Assembly: GCA_003241785.1 (NCBI GenBank)
Contig: QFPW01000002.1
Span: forward strand, 1 to 64,000
Origin: Rhodovulum sulfidophilum
Lineage (GTDB): Bacteria; Pseudomonadota; Alphaproteobacteria; Rhodobacterales; Rhodobacteraceae
Length of the DNA stretch: 64,000 bases
Direction of reading: 5' to 3'
Made by a program: the position numbers and the translations under genes. A model generated the notes under the pieces. That model saw only the letters and a list, made by a program, of their open reading frames with translations, ran no database searches and was not told where the DNA came from. Below, piece after piece: positions 24,400 to 33,783 of this stretch. Position 1 is the stretch's first letter. The number at the start of each line of letters is the position of its first letter.

Positions 24400-25701
24400 T
24401 CAGAGCCGGTCGCGCAGACCGTACCAGGACATCGCCAGCACCAGGAGCGGCCAGCGGAGCGAGGCTCCGCCGGGAAAGGCCGGCGTCGGCAGGTCCGCGA
24501 AGAGGTCGAACCGCTCCAGCGTGCCGCCCACCGCCTCGGCGAGGATCCTGCCCGCCAGCGTCGCCATCGCGACGCCATGGCCGGAATAGCCGGCGGCGGA
24601 GAAGAACCCCGGCCCGAGGCGCTGGAACGCCGGCATCCGCGTCACCGTGATCCCGAGCGTGCCGCCCCAGGCATGGGTGATCGCGAGATCCGCGAGGCCG
24701 GGATAGATCGCGAGCATCCGCGGCCGGGCGAGCGCGGTGATGTCGCGCGGGAAGCGGTAGCCGTAGCTCTCGCCGCCGCCGAACAGCATGCGGCCGTCGG
24801 CGCTCAGCCGCCAGTAGTTCACGACGAAGCGCGAATCGGCCGCCGCCACGTCCTCGGGGATGAGCGCGCGGGCGCGCGCCGCGCCCATGGGCTCGGTCGC
24901 GATGATGAAATTGTTGATCGGCATCACCCGCGCCGCCACCCGGGGCACGAGGTCGCCGAGATAGCCGTCGCAGCAGACGAGGATCTGCTTCGCGCGCACC
25001 TCGCCCCCGGCCGTCCGGGCGACGCCCTCCGCCACCTCGGTGACGCGGCTCCGCTCGAAGAGCCGGGCGCCGGCGGCGCGCGCGGCGGCGGCGAGGCCGA
25101 GCGCGAAGTTGAGCGGGTGCAGATGCCCCGCCCCCATGTCGAGGTCGCCGCCGTGATAGGCCTCGGTCCCGAGCACCGCGGCGATCCCGGCGCGGTCGAG
25201 CGGCACGCAATCCGCGTAGTCGTATTCGCGCGCGAGCTTCTCGGCATAGGCGTGGGCGTGCGCGACATCGCCGGGGCGATGCACCGCGTGCGCGACACCG
25301 GGGCGGTAGTCGCAGTCGATCGCGTGGCGGGCGATCAGGTCGCGCACCAGCGCCTTCGACTCCTCGGCGAGGTCCCAGAGCATCCGCGCCTTGTCGCGGC
25401 CCGCGACCGCCTCGAGGTAATCCTGCTCGCGGCGCTGGCCCGAGCCGACCTGTCCGCCGTTGCGGCCCGAGGCGCCCCAGCCGAGCCGCTGCGCCTCGAG
25501 CAGCACGACGTCGTAGCCGCGCTCGCGCAGGTGCAGCGCGGCCGAGAGCCCGGTATAGCCGCCGCCGATCACGCAGACATCCGCGGTGACCGAACCCGCG
25601 AGCGCCGGCTCCTCGACCACGCCGCGCGCGGTCTCCGCGTACCAGCTCGGCGGATAGGCGCCGGGCCGGTCGTTCGCGGTCAGGAGGTCCAGCCGGGCCA
25701 C
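24400..25701 (-). CDS. puuB: FAD oxidoreductase, gamma-glutamylputrescine oxidase type (copy 1)
   Basis: A 433-residue DAO-family flavoprotein. The dinucleotide loop VIGGGYTGLSAALHL begins near residue 45, followed by the GWGASGRNGGQV motif that marks the PuuB/OrdL group. PuuB oxidises gamma-glutamylputrescine to the aldehyde, releasing ammonia and peroxide. It sits 4 bases after a PuuA-type gene, supporting the assignment. A second, divergent copy lies at 32494-33783. Exact substrate may differ between the two copies. Confidence 0.82.
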   Translation of the reverse strand: MARLDLLTANDRPGAYPPSWYAETARGVVEEPALAGSVTADVCVIGGGYTGLSAALHLRERGYDVVLLEAQRLGWGASGRNGGQVGSGQRREQDYLEAVAGRDKARMLWDLAEESKALVRDLIARHAIDCDYRPGVAHAVHRPGDVAHAHAYAEKLAREYDYADCVPLDRAGIAAVLGTEAYHGGDLDMGAGHLHPLNFALGLAAAARAAGARLFERSRVTEVAEGVARTAGGEVRAKQILVCCDGYLGDLVPRVAARVMPINNFIIATEPMGAARARALIPEDVAAADSRFVVNYWRLSADGRMLFGGGESYGYRFPRDITALARPRMLAIYPGLADLAITHAWGGTLGITVTRMPAFQRLGPGFFSAAGYSGHGVAMATLAGRILAEAVGGTLERFDLFADLPTPAFPGGASLRWPLLVLAMSWYGLRDRL

Positions 25702-25705
25702 GGCG

Positions 25706-27079
25706 TCAGACGTTCAGGAGCAGGTGGTCGCGTTCCCAGGGGCTGATCACACGCAGGAAGGTCTCGACCTCGTCGCGCTTGATCGCCTGATAGAGCGCGC
25801 AGAACTCGGCCCCCAGAACCTCGGTCATCTCGGGCGCCTCGTCGAAATGGTCGAGCGCGGCCAGCAGGTCGCGCGGCAGCGCGCGCGGCCGGTGATAGGC
25901 CTCGCCCGCCACCGCCTCGCGCGGGTTGAGGCCCTGGGTGATGCCGAGATAGCCGCAGGCGAGCGAGGCGGCGAGCGCGAGATAGGGGTTGCAGTCCATG
26001 CCGACGACGCGGTTCTCGAGCCGCCGCGCGTCGGGATGGCTGATCGGGACCCGGATGCCGGTGGTGCGGTTGTCAGGCCCCCATTCGAGGTTGATCGGCG
26101 CGGCGCCGCCCGGCACGAAGCGGCGGTAGCTGTTCACATAGGGCGCGAACATGCAGAGCACGGTGGGGATGTAGCGCTGCAGCCCGCCGATGAAGCCGTG
26201 GAAGGCCTCGGTCGGGCCGCCGTTCTCGCCGGTGAAGATGTTCCGCCCGGTGCGGGTGTCGACCACCGACTGGTGAATGTGCATCGCCGAGCCCGGCTCG
26301 TGCTGCATCGGCTTCGCCATGAAGGTGGCGAAGCAGTTGTTGCGCAGCGCCGCCTCGCGGATGGTGCGCTTGAAGAAGAAGACCTGGTCGGCGAGCTTGA
26401 TCGGGTCGCCGTGCAGCAGGTTGATCTCGACCTGCCCGGCCCCGCCCTCCTGGATGATCGTGTCGATCTCGAAGCCCTGGGCGTCGGAGAACTCGTAGAT
26501 GTCGTCGATCACCTTGCCGTATTCATCGACCGCTGACATCGAATAGGCCTGGCGCGAGACCATCTGCCGGCCGGTCCGGCCCACCGGGGGCTCGATCGGC
26601 TCGTTCGGGTTGAGGTTCGGCTTGATGAGATAGAATTCCATCTCCGGCGCCACCACGGGCCGCCAGCCCTTCGCCTCGTAGAGGTCCACGACGCGCTTCA
26701 GCACGTTGCGCGGCGCGACCGGCACCGGCTTGCCGCTCAGGTCCTCGACGTTGTGGATGACCTGGAGCGTGATGTCGTCGGCCCAGGGCGCCGCGGTCGC
26801 CGTGTCGTAGTCCGGCTTCAGCACCATGTCGCTCTCGGTCCACTGCATCACGTCGTGCAGGTCCACGTAATCGCCCGAGATCGTCTGGTGGAAGATCGAG
26901 GTCGGCAGGAACATCCGATCCTCGCGCATGAACTTCGCCGCCGGCATCGCCTTGCCGCGCGAGATGCCGGCGATGTCGGGGACGATGCACTCGACCTCCT
27001 CGATGCGCCGGTCGCCCAGCCAGTCGCGGAAGGTCCCTGGCAGGCGGTCGTTGAATTCGGCGGGGGATGGCGTCGCCAT
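25706..27079 (-). CDS. puuA: Glutamine-synthetase-like gamma-glutamylpolyamine synthetase (copy 1)
   Basis: A 457-residue type-III glutamine synthetase-like enzyme. Catalytic segments include PEMEFYLI, the QEGGAGQVEINLLHGDP metal/substrate region, MAKPMQHEPGSAMHIHQS and the ATP/phosphate-binding NRTTGIRVP. This group joins glutamate to putrescine or another polyamine, the first step of the Puu pathway. The ATG at 27079 gives the best N-terminus; a TTG at 27091 overlapping the speB stop is possible. It lies between speB and puuB in one minus-strand run. Confidence 0.85.
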   Translation of the reverse strand: MATPSPAEFNDRLPGTFRDWLGDRRIEEVECIVPDIAGISRGKAMPAAKFMREDRMFLPTSIFHQTISGDYVDLHDVMQWTESDMVLKPDYDTATAAPWADDITLQVIHNVEDLSGKPVPVAPRNVLKRVVDLYEAKGWRPVVAPEMEFYLIKPNLNPNEPIEPPVGRTGRQMVSRQAYSMSAVDEYGKVIDDIYEFSDAQGFEIDTIIQEGGAGQVEINLLHGDPIKLADQVFFFKRTIREAALRNNCFATFMAKPMQHEPGSAMHIHQSVVDTRTGRNIFTGENGGPTEAFHGFIGGLQRYIPTVLCMFAPYVNSYRRFVPGGAAPINLEWGPDNRTTGIRVPISHPDARRLENRVVGMDCNPYLALAASLACGYLGITQGLNPREAVAGEAYHRPRALPRDLLAALDHFDEAPEMTEVLGAEFCALYQAIKRDEVETFLRVISPWERDHLLLNV

Positions 27080-27087
27080 GGGTGTCC

Positions 27088-28056
27088 TCAAAGGCTGCCG
27101 ACCGCGACGGGGACCGCGCCGGCGGCCTCCGCGACGAGGCAGAGCCAGTCATGGGCGAGATGCGCGGCGGCGATCGCGGTGATCTCGGCGTGATCGAAGG
27201 GCGGCGAGACCTCGACGAGGTCCATGCCGACGAGGTTGAGCCCTTTGAGCCCGCGCACGAATTCGAGCGCCTGCCAGCTCGCGAGCCCGCCCGGCACCGG
27301 CGTGCCCGTGCCCGGCGCGAAGGCCGGGTCGAGCCCGTCGATGTCGAAGGAGAGATAGACCGGCGCGTCCCCCGCCCGCTCGCGCGCCGCGGCGATCGCG
27401 GCGCCGATCCCCTCGCGGTGGATCCATGGCGCGGTCAGGACCTGCAACCCCTCGGTCGAATCGTGGAAGGTGCGGATCCCGACCTGCGTCGAGCGCGCCG
27501 GATCGACGATCCCCTCGCGGATCGCGCGGCCCATCATCGTGCCGTGGTCGATCCGGCCCGGATCGTCGGGCCAGAGATCGCCATGCGCGTCGACCTGGAT
27601 CAGCGCGAGCGGGCCGTGCACCGCGGCGTGCGCTTTCAGGAGCGGCCAGGCGATGAAATGGTCGCCGCCGAGCGTCAGCAGCTTCGCCCCGGTCGCGAGG
27701 ATCGCCGCCGCCTGCGCCTCGATGTCGGGGGCGACGGTCTCCGGATGGTGCGGATCGACGTAGGCGTCGCCGTGGTCGACGATCGAGAGCGCCTCGAAAA
27801 GGTCGAAGCCGAAGGGGAAGGCCTTGAGCTCGGCGAGCTGCACCGAGGCGGCGCGGATCGCGCGCGGCCCGAGGCGGCAGCCGGGGCGATAGGTCACCGA
27901 GGCGTCGTAGGGCACGCCCCAGACCGCGACGTCGACGCCGTCGAGGTCGCGGGTGTAACGCCGGCGCAGGAAGGAGACCGCGCCGCCATAGGTCATCTCC
28001 GGCCAGTGCGCGCGGTTGTCCCGGGCCCGAAACGCCTGATCGCCCTTGTCCGTCAT
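27088..28056 (-). CDS. speB: Agmatinase/ureohydrolase
   Basis: A 322-residue ureohydrolase with a dinuclear manganese site: GGDH (H133), DAHGD (D156, H158, D160) and SFDIDGLDP (D238, D240). In this setting it most likely converts agmatine to putrescine and urea, supplying the PuuA enzymes next door; related enzymes act on guanidinobutyrate or guanidine, so substrate is inferred. The start overlaps the potC stop (ATGA-type, 28053-28056) and the end abuts puuA. Confidence 0.88.
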   Translation of the reverse strand: MTDKGDQAFRARDNRAHWPEMTYGGAVSFLRRRYTRDLDGVDVAVWGVPYDASVTYRPGCRLGPRAIRAASVQLAELKAFPFGFDLFEALSIVDHGDAYVDPHHPETVAPDIEAQAAAILATGAKLLTLGGDHFIAWPLLKAHAAVHGPLALIQVDAHGDLWPDDPGRIDHGTMMGRAIREGIVDPARSTQVGIRTFHDSTEGLQVLTAPWIHREGIGAAIAAARERAGDAPVYLSFDIDGLDPAFAPGTGTPVPGGLASWQALEFVRGLKGLNLVGMDLVEVSPPFDHAEITAIAAAHLAHDWLCLVAEAAGAVPVAVGSL

Positions 28057-28853
28057 TGTTTCTTCGTCCCGCGCCGCATCTGCCAGAAGGCGATTCCCAC
28101 CCCGACCGCCACGATGGCGATAATGATCGTCGCCAGCGCGTTGATATCAGGGCTGACGCCGAGCCGCACCTTGGAAAAGATCACCATCGGCAGCGTCGAG
28201 GCGCCCGGGCCGGTGACGAAGCTCGCCACCACGAGATCGTCGAGCGAGAGCGTGAAGGCGAGCAGCCAGCCCGCGATCAGCGCCGGCGCGATCACCGGCA
28301 CGGTCACGTCGAAGAAGACGCGGACCGGCTTCGCGCCGAGGTCCATCGCCGCCTCCTCGAGGCTCTCGTCGAGCGTGGCGAAGCGGCTCTGCGCGACGAC
28401 GGTGACATAGGCCATGCAGAAGGTGGTATGCGCGATGATGATCGTGGTCATGCCCCGCCCGGCGGGCCAGCCGATCAGCTGCTCCATCGAGACGAAGAGC
28501 AAAAGCAGCGACAGGCCGGTGATCACGTCGGGCATGACGAGCGGCGCGGTCGACATGCCGGTGAGCAGCGCCCGCCCCTTGAACGGGCCGAAGCGGGTCA
28601 GCACGAAGGCCGCGAGCGTGCCGAAGATCGTCGCGAGCGTCGCCGAGGCGACCGCGACCTTGAGGCTGATCCAGGCGGCGGAGAGGATCTGCGGATTGCG
28701 CAGGAGCTCGCCGTACCACTTGGTCGAGAAGCCGCCCCAGACGGTGACGAGCTTGCTCTCGTTGAAGCTGAAGATGATCAGCGACGCGATCGGCGCGTAG
28801 AGGAAGATGAAGCCGAGCAGCACGAAGCCCGGCAGCAGGATGCTCTTCTTCAT
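28053..28853 (-). CDS. potC: Polyamine ABC transporter permease PotC
   Basis: A 266-residue inner-membrane permease with six predicted helices. The EAA loop reads EEAAMDLGAKPVRVFFDVTVPVIAPALIAG, the contact to the ATPase. The C-terminal SLDDLVVASFVTGPG is characteristic of PotC/PotI. It follows potB by 3 bases and overlaps speB, so uptake and catabolism are in one transcript. Confidence 0.92.
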   Translation of the reverse strand: MKKSILLPGFVLLGFIFLYAPIASLIIFSFNESKLVTVWGGFSTKWYGELLRNPQILSAAWISLKVAVASATLATIFGTLAAFVLTRFGPFKGRALLTGMSTAPLVMPDVITGLSLLLLFVSMEQLIGWPAGRGMTTIIIAHTTFCMAYVTVVAQSRFATLDESLEEAAMDLGAKPVRVFFDVTVPVIAPALIAGWLLAFTLSLDDLVVASFVTGPGASTLPMVIFSKVRLGVSPDINALATIIIAIVAVGVGIAFWQMRRGTKKQ

Positions 28854-28856
28854 CGC

Positions 28857-29792
28857 CTATTCCTCCTCGCGCCGCTGCGCCGAGCGCAGGATCATGATCG
28901 GGATCACGAGCGCGACCAGCATCGCGATCGCGACCGCGCTCGCCGTCGGCCAGTCGCGGTTCGAGAAGAACTCGTTCCAGAGCACCCGGCCGATCATCAG
29001 CGTGTCCGGGCCGCCGAGCAGTTCCGGGACCACGAACTCGCCGATCGCCGGCACGAAGACCAGCATGAAGCCCGCGATGATGCCGGGCATCGAAAGCGGC
29101 AGCGTCACGTGCCAGAAGGTGGTGATCGGCCGTCCCCCGAGATCGGCCGAGGCCTCGAGGAGCGCCTCGTCGAGCTTCACGAGATTGGCGTAGAGCGGCA
29201 GGATCATGAACGGCAGGTAGGTGTAGACGATGCCGAGATAGACCGCGAAATTCGTCTGCAGCATGACGAGCGGCGTGTCGATGATCCCGGTCCAGAGCAG
29301 GAAGTTGTTGATGACGCCGTTCGAGCGCAGGAACCCCTGCCAGGCGTAGACGCGCAGCAGGAACGAGGTCCAGAACGGCAGGATCACCAGCATGAGCAGG
29401 ACCGACCGCCGCCCCTCGGGGCTGCGCGCGATGTAATATGCGATCGGATAGCCGACCAGCAGCGTGATCACCGCCGAGACGAAGGCGAGCCGGATCGAGA
29501 AGAAATAGGCCCTGATGTAGAGCGGGTCGTCGAAGAGATAGCCGAAGTTCTCGAAGCTGAGCGTGATGATCGCCCGGAGCCCGTCCCATTCGACGAGCGG
29601 CAGGTAGGGCGGCATCGCGATCGCCGCCTCGCTGACCGAAAGCTTGGCGACGACGAGGAAGGGGATCAGGAAGAAGATCAGCAGCCAGAGCATCGGCGCC
29701 GCGATGACCAGCGTGCGGCCCCGGAAGCCGAGCCGCGCGAGCAGCGCGGCGGTCCAGCGCAGCGGCGGGAAGCGCTCGATCAGCCCGGTCAT
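28857..29792 (-). CDS. potB: Polyamine ABC transporter permease PotB
   Basis: A 311-residue PotB/PotH-type permease. The N-terminal cytoplasmic part precedes a first helix LVIAAPMLWLLIFFLIPFLVV; the EAA loop LLEASADLGGRPITTFWHVTLPLSMPGIIAG is near residue 210. It forms the channel with PotC. Its start overlaps the potA stop (ATGA at 29789-29792). Confidence 0.92.
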   Translation of the reverse strand: MTGLIERFPPLRWTAALLARLGFRGRTLVIAAPMLWLLIFFLIPFLVVAKLSVSEAAIAMPPYLPLVEWDGLRAIITLSFENFGYLFDDPLYIRAYFFSIRLAFVSAVITLLVGYPIAYYIARSPEGRRSVLLMLVILPFWTSFLLRVYAWQGFLRSNGVINNFLLWTGIIDTPLVMLQTNFAVYLGIVYTYLPFMILPLYANLVKLDEALLEASADLGGRPITTFWHVTLPLSMPGIIAGFMLVFVPAIGEFVVPELLGGPDTLMIGRVLWNEFFSNRDWPTASAVAIAMLVALVIPIMILRSAQRREEE

Positions 29793-30928
29793 TGCGTGAG
29801 CACCGAACCGGCGTTGTCCTCCCAGGAGATCCAGACCTCGTCGCCCCAGGTAATCGCATCCTCCGCGTGGCGGGACAGGTTGGCGATGGTGGCGCTGATC
29901 ATCCGGCCGCTCGGCAGCTTCAGCCGGTGGATCGAGAGATTGCCCATGTAGGCGATTTCGTCGACCACGGCGGAGAAAACGTTCTCGGCCTGATCCGGCC
30001 GTTCCTTCGAGAGGCGCATCTTCTCCGGCCGGATCGCGTACCAGAGCTTCTGGTCGATCGTGCAGGAGACGCCGTGGCCGACATAAATCGTCCCGCCGAG
30101 ATCGGGCGCCTCGAGCCGGATGAAGTCGGGCTCGTCCTCGGTGACGCGGCCCTCGAACATGTTCACCGAGCCGATGAAATCGGCGACGAAGCGCGAGTTC
30201 GGGTGCTCGTATATCTCCGGCGGCTCGCCGACCTGGACGATCTTGCCCGCGTTCATCACGCCGATCCGGGTCGAGAGCGTCATCGCCTCCTCCTGGTCGT
30301 GGGTGACGACGATGAAGGTGACGCCGAGCGTTTCCTGGATCTTGATGAGCTCGAACTGGGTCTCCTCGCGCAACTTCTTGTCGAGCGCGCCCAGCGGCTC
30401 GTCGAGCAGCAGGAGCTTCGGCCGCTTCACGAGGCTGCGCGCGAGCGCCACGCGCTGGCGCTGGCCGCCCGAGAGCTGGTGCGGCTTGCGGCCGGCGAAT
30501 TGCGACAGCTGCACGAGCCTGAGCATCTCGGCGACCTTGTCCGTCGCCTCGGCCTTGCCCATCCCGTCGCGATAGAGGCCGTAGGCGACGTTCTTCTCCA
30601 CCGTCATGTGCGGAAAGAGCGCGTAGGACTGGAACATCATGTTGGTCGGGCGCTCGTAGGGCGCCTTACCCGCCATGTCCTGGCCGTCGATCTCGATCCT
30701 GCCCTCGGAGGGCGTCTCGAAGCCGGCCAGCATCCGGAGCAGCGTGGACTTGCCGCAGCCCGATCCGCCGAGCAGGCAGAAGAGCTCGCCCTTGTAGATG
30801 TCGAGGCTGACGTCGTCGACGGCGTAGAAATCGCCGAAGCGCTTGGTGACCTTGGAGATCCGCACGAAGGGAGGCTCCGTGGCGGCGACCCAGGGTTTCG
30901 CGGTGACGACGGGGACGGAATTGTTCAT
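29789..30928 (-). CDS. potA: Polyamine ABC transporter ATP-binding protein PotA
   Basis: A 379-residue ATPase: Walker A GGSGCGKST (54-62), signature LSGGQRQRV, Walker B LLLLDEPLGALD, H-loop VVTHDQ, then a C-terminal TOBE/OB regulatory domain (about 270-379). It powers PotBC. I start at ATG 30928 (MNNSVPVVTA), skipping an Ala/Arg-rich extension. It is first in the potA-potB-potC-speB-puuA-puuB transcript, behind a candidate promoter at 30982-31011. Confidence 0.93.
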   Translation of the reverse strand: MNNSVPVVTAKPWVAATEPPFVRISKVTKRFGDFYAVDDVSLDIYKGELFCLLGGSGCGKSTLLRMLAGFETPSEGRIEIDGQDMAGKAPYERPTNMMFQSYALFPHMTVEKNVAYGLYRDGMGKAEATDKVAEMLRLVQLSQFAGRKPHQLSGGQRQRVALARSLVKRPKLLLLDEPLGALDKKLREETQFELIKIQETLGVTFIVVTHDQEEAMTLSTRIGVMNAGKIVQVGEPPEIYEHPNSRFVADFIGSVNMFEGRVTEDEPDFIRLEAPDLGGTIYVGHGVSCTIDQKLWYAIRPEKMRLSKERPDQAENVFSAVVDEIAYMGNLSIHRLKLPSGRMISATIANLSRHAEDAITWGDEVWISWEDNAGSVLTQ

Positions 30929-30981
30929 GCGGGCTCCGCGCGCGGGGGCGGCGCGGGCCAGGCCCACGCCGGTTCGCAGCG

Positions 30982-31011
30982 AGCTTAGGCGGGGCTTCGC
31001 GCGCCTGTCCA
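30982..31011 (-). promoter_or_regulatory. Candidate promoter of potABC-speB-puuAB
   Basis: On the minus strand TGGACA (31011-31006), 18 bases, TAAGCT (30987-30982), with the potA ATG about 47 bases after the expected start of transcription. Confidence 0.45.
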
Positions 31012-31045
31012 GTCTACTGACGCGCGACCCCGCCTGTTCGGGGCT

Positions 31046-31198
31046 TTACCTTTCGCGCCGCAAGAAATCCTCGAACAGGGCTCGCCATTCGCGCGTTGTT
31101 CGTCCGGGCGCGTAGTCCCGCGCGATGATCTCGCCCGCGCGGGCGACGCGCGGGCCCGCCTTGAAGAAGGCGTCGTCGTGGAGGTCGGTGATCCGCGA
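31046..31198 (-). pseudogene. Possible protein remnant between potA and potD
   Basis: The minus-strand frame ending at 31046 encodes about 50 residues, including ITDLHDDAFFKAG and REWRALFEDFLRRER, whose composition looks like a real protein C-terminus. Upstream the frame turns into Arg/Gly/Pro-rich sequence without protein character, while an adjacent frame opens with MLRFSKRTPG at 31241, so a frameshift or deletion is possible. I do not recognise the family. The rest of the 445-base gap (30929-31373) holds the potA promoter and nothing else clear. Confidence 0.3.
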
Positions 31199-31373
31199 GG
31201 TAGCGCGCGCGCCCCGGGGTCCGCTTCGAGAACCGGAGCATGTCGGGGGCCTCCGGCGGCGGCCGCGTCGCGCGGCGCCGGAGGCCGGTGTCAATCCCTT
31301 CCGCCGCGGGCCGCGGGGCGCGCCGCCAGACCGCGATCCCCGGACCACGGGGCAGGCGCGTGACGGCGTGGCG

Positions 31374-32465
31374 TCACTGGCCGGTCTTGGCCTGCGTCCA
31401 GAGGCGGGTCATCGTCCGGTCGGTGCGCGCGTCATAGACCTGGGTCGGGAACAGCTTCGCCAGAACCTCGGGGGTCGGGAAGATCGCCGGATCGTCGCGG
31501 ATCTCGGCGTCGACCATCGGCATCGAGGCCTTGTTGGCGTTCGCGTACCAGACGTAGTTGGTGATGTCGGCCGTGACCTGCGGATCCATGATGAAGTTGA
31601 TCCAGGCGAGCGCCGCCTCGGGGTTCGGCGCGTCGGCGGGGATCGCCATCAGGTCGAACCACTGCTGCGCGCCCTCCTTCGGCACCTCGTATTTCACCGT
31701 CACGCCGGTGTTGGACTCCTCGGCGCGGGCGGCGGACTGGAAGACGTCGCCGGAGAAGCCGACCGAGACGCAGACCTCGCCGTTCGCGAGGTCGGAGATG
31801 TACTGCGAGGAGTGGAAGTAGCGGACATAGGGCCGGATCGCCTCGATCACCGCCGCGGCCTTCTCGAGGTCGGCCGTGTCGGTCGACATCGGGTCGAGCC
31901 CGGCATAGGCGAGCGCGCTCTGCAGCATGTCGGTCTGTGAATCGAGCAGCGTGATGCCGCAATCCTTGAGCTTCTCGGCGTATTGCGGATCGAAGACCAG
32001 CGCCCAGCTGTCGGTCGGCGCGTCGTCGCCGAGGCGCTGCTTCACCGCCTCCTCGTTGTAGCCGACGCCGACGGTGCCCCACATGTAGATCACCGAATGG
32101 GCGTTGTCCGGATCGGCGGCGGCCGCCGACTTCATCAGCTCGGGGTCCATGTTCGCGAGGTTCGGCAGCTTCGACTTGTCGAGCTCCTGATAGACGCCCG
32201 CGGCGACCTGTCGCTGCAGGAAGCTCGAGGTCGGCACCACCACGTCATAGCCGGAATTGCCGGCGAGCAGCTTCGCCTCGAGCGTCTCGTTCGAATCATA
32301 GACGTCGTAGACGACCTTGATCCCCGTCGCCGCCTCGAATTTCGCGATCGTGTCCTCGGCGATGTAGTCGGACCAATTGTAGATATGGACGACCTTGTCC
32401 TGGGCGAGGCCCGGGAGGGCCGTCGTCGCGGCGAGAAGGCTGGCGAGGGAGAGACAGCGGAGCAT
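31374..32465 (-). CDS. potD: Periplasmic polyamine-binding protein PotD/PotF
   Basis: A 363-residue spermidine/putrescine-binding protein. A signal peptide (MLRCLSLASLLAATTALPGLAQ) precedes VVHIYNWSDYIAEDTIAKFE, the classic PotD/PotF start, and the ligand-pocket segments GTVGVGYN and WALVFDPQYAEKL follow. It captures polyamine for PotABC. It is read after puuA2 and puuB2 (28-base gap), so the binding protein is on a separate transcript from its permeases. Confidence 0.93.
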   Translation of the reverse strand: MLRCLSLASLLAATTALPGLAQDKVVHIYNWSDYIAEDTIAKFEAATGIKVVYDVYDSNETLEAKLLAGNSGYDVVVPTSSFLQRQVAAGVYQELDKSKLPNLANMDPELMKSAAAADPDNAHSVIYMWGTVGVGYNEEAVKQRLGDDAPTDSWALVFDPQYAEKLKDCGITLLDSQTDMLQSALAYAGLDPMSTDTADLEKAAAVIEAIRPYVRYFHSSQYISDLANGEVCVSVGFSGDVFQSAARAEESNTGVTVKYEVPKEGAQQWFDLMAIPADAPNPEAALAWINFIMDPQVTADITNYVWYANANKASMPMVDAEIRDDPAIFPTPEVLAKLFPTQVYDARTDRTMTRLWTQAKTGQ

Positions 32466-32493
32466 CAGGGTTCCTTGCGCGAGGGGAAGAGGG

Positions 32494-33783
32494 TCAAAGG
32501 CCAAGCCGGTCCCGAAGACCGTACCACCACGATCCCAACATGGAATAGGGCACACGAAAACGTTGCCCTCCGGGGAAGGGAATCCAGGGCACGGCGGCGA
32601 AGGTGTCGAACCGTCCGGTGTCGCCCATGAGCGCCGCGGCGATGATCCGGCCGAAGAGATGGCTGCCAACCACGCCGTGGCCGCTGTAGCCGGCGGCGTA
32701 ATAGGTGTCGGGCCCGAGCCGGCCCAGCTGCGGCACGCGGCTGAACGAGATCGCGCAATTGCCCGACCAGGCGTGGTCGATCTTCACGCCGCCAAGTTCC
32801 GGGAAGACCTTGACCAGATTGGGCAGGATCTTCGCCTTGATGTCGGCCGGGTCGGTGCCGCCATAGACCGTGCCGCCGCCGAAGAGCAGGCGTCCGTCGG
32901 CCGAGAGGCGGTAGTAGTCGAGCACGTAGCGCACGTCCTCGACGCAGACATTGGTCGGGAGCAGCGCGGCGGCGCGCGCGCCGAGCGGCTCGGTCGCGAT
33001 GATCTGGGTCGAGAAGGGCATCACCCGGGTGTCGAGCTCGGGGACCGCCGCGCCGAGATAGGCGTTGCCGGCGAGAATCAGCGTGCGCGGCCGGACCACC
33101 CCGCCGTCGGCGAGATGCACGACCGGCCGGCCGCCGATATCCTCGATCCGCGCCACCGGGCTTTGCTCGTGGATCACCCCGCCCTCGGCCTCGAAGGCGC
33201 GCGCCTCGCCGAGCGCGAGGTTCAGCGGGTGCAGGTGCCCGCCGGTCGGATCGAACATGCCGCCTTCGTAGAAGTCGGTCGCGACATGGCGGCGCACGCC
33301 CGCCGCGTCGAGCATCTCGAAATTGTCGAGCCCGTGCCGACGCCAGAGCGCCTGCTTCTCGGCGAGGCCGCGCATATGCGCGGGGGTGAGCGCGGCGAAG
33401 AGATTGCCCTCGCGCAGGTCGCAGTCGATCTCGTATCGCGCGATCCGCTCGCGGATGATCTCGCCGCCCTCCTGCACCAGCGCGGCGACGAAGCCGGCCG
33501 TCGCCGCGCCGTAGCGGCGCTCGATCGTGTCGAGCCCGGCGTTGAGCCCGTTCACGATCTGGCCGCCGTTGCGCCCCGAGGCGCCCCAGCCGACCTGCGC
33601 CGCCTCGAGGATCATCACGTCGTGGCCCTTCGCGGCGAGGTCGATCCCGGCGGAGAGCCCGGTGAAGCCGGCGCCGACGACGCAGACGTCGGGCGCCGCG
33701 GAGCCCCGCAGGGGCGGACGCTCCGGCGCCGCCGCGCGGGTCGCGGCGTAGTAGCTGTCCGGATAGGCGGCGGCCGCCATCAC
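32494..33783 (-). CDS. puuB: FAD oxidoreductase, gamma-glutamylputrescine oxidase type (copy 2)
   Basis: A 429-residue flavoprotein with VVGAGFTGLSAGIDLAAKG at the FAD loop and GWGASGRNGGQIVNG after it, as in copy 1. Both copies also share YRLSADGRLLFGGG and a GYSGHGV segment near the C-terminus, but they differ widely elsewhere, so this is an old duplication or separate acquisition rather than a recent copy. The ATGA overlap with the preceding glutamine-synthetase-like gene supports pairing of the two enzymes. Specificity may be for a different polyamine. Confidence 0.8.
   Translation of the reverse strand: MMAAAAYPDSYYAATRAAAPERPPLRGSAAPDVCVVGAGFTGLSAGIDLAAKGHDVMILEAAQVGWGASGRNGGQIVNGLNAGLDTIERRYGAATAGFVAALVQEGGEIIRERIARYEIDCDLREGNLFAALTPAHMRGLAEKQALWRRHGLDNFEMLDAAGVRRHVATDFYEGGMFDPTGGHLHPLNLALGEARAFEAEGGVIHEQSPVARIEDIGGRPVVHLADGGVVRPRTLILAGNAYLGAAVPELDTRVMPFSTQIIATEPLGARAAALLPTNVCVEDVRYVLDYYRLSADGRLLFGGGTVYGGTDPADIKAKILPNLVKVFPELGGVKIDHAWSGNCAISFSRVPQLGRLGPDTYYAAGYSGHGVVGSHLFGRIIAAALMGDTGRFDTFAAVPWIPFPGGQRFRVPYSMLGSWWYGLRDRLGL

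Noticed and set aside
28056..29951. A 631-residue plus-strand frame rich in Arg/Asp/Glu/His
   Set aside because: Antisense to potC and potB, which have clear motifs and overlaps; no protein features.
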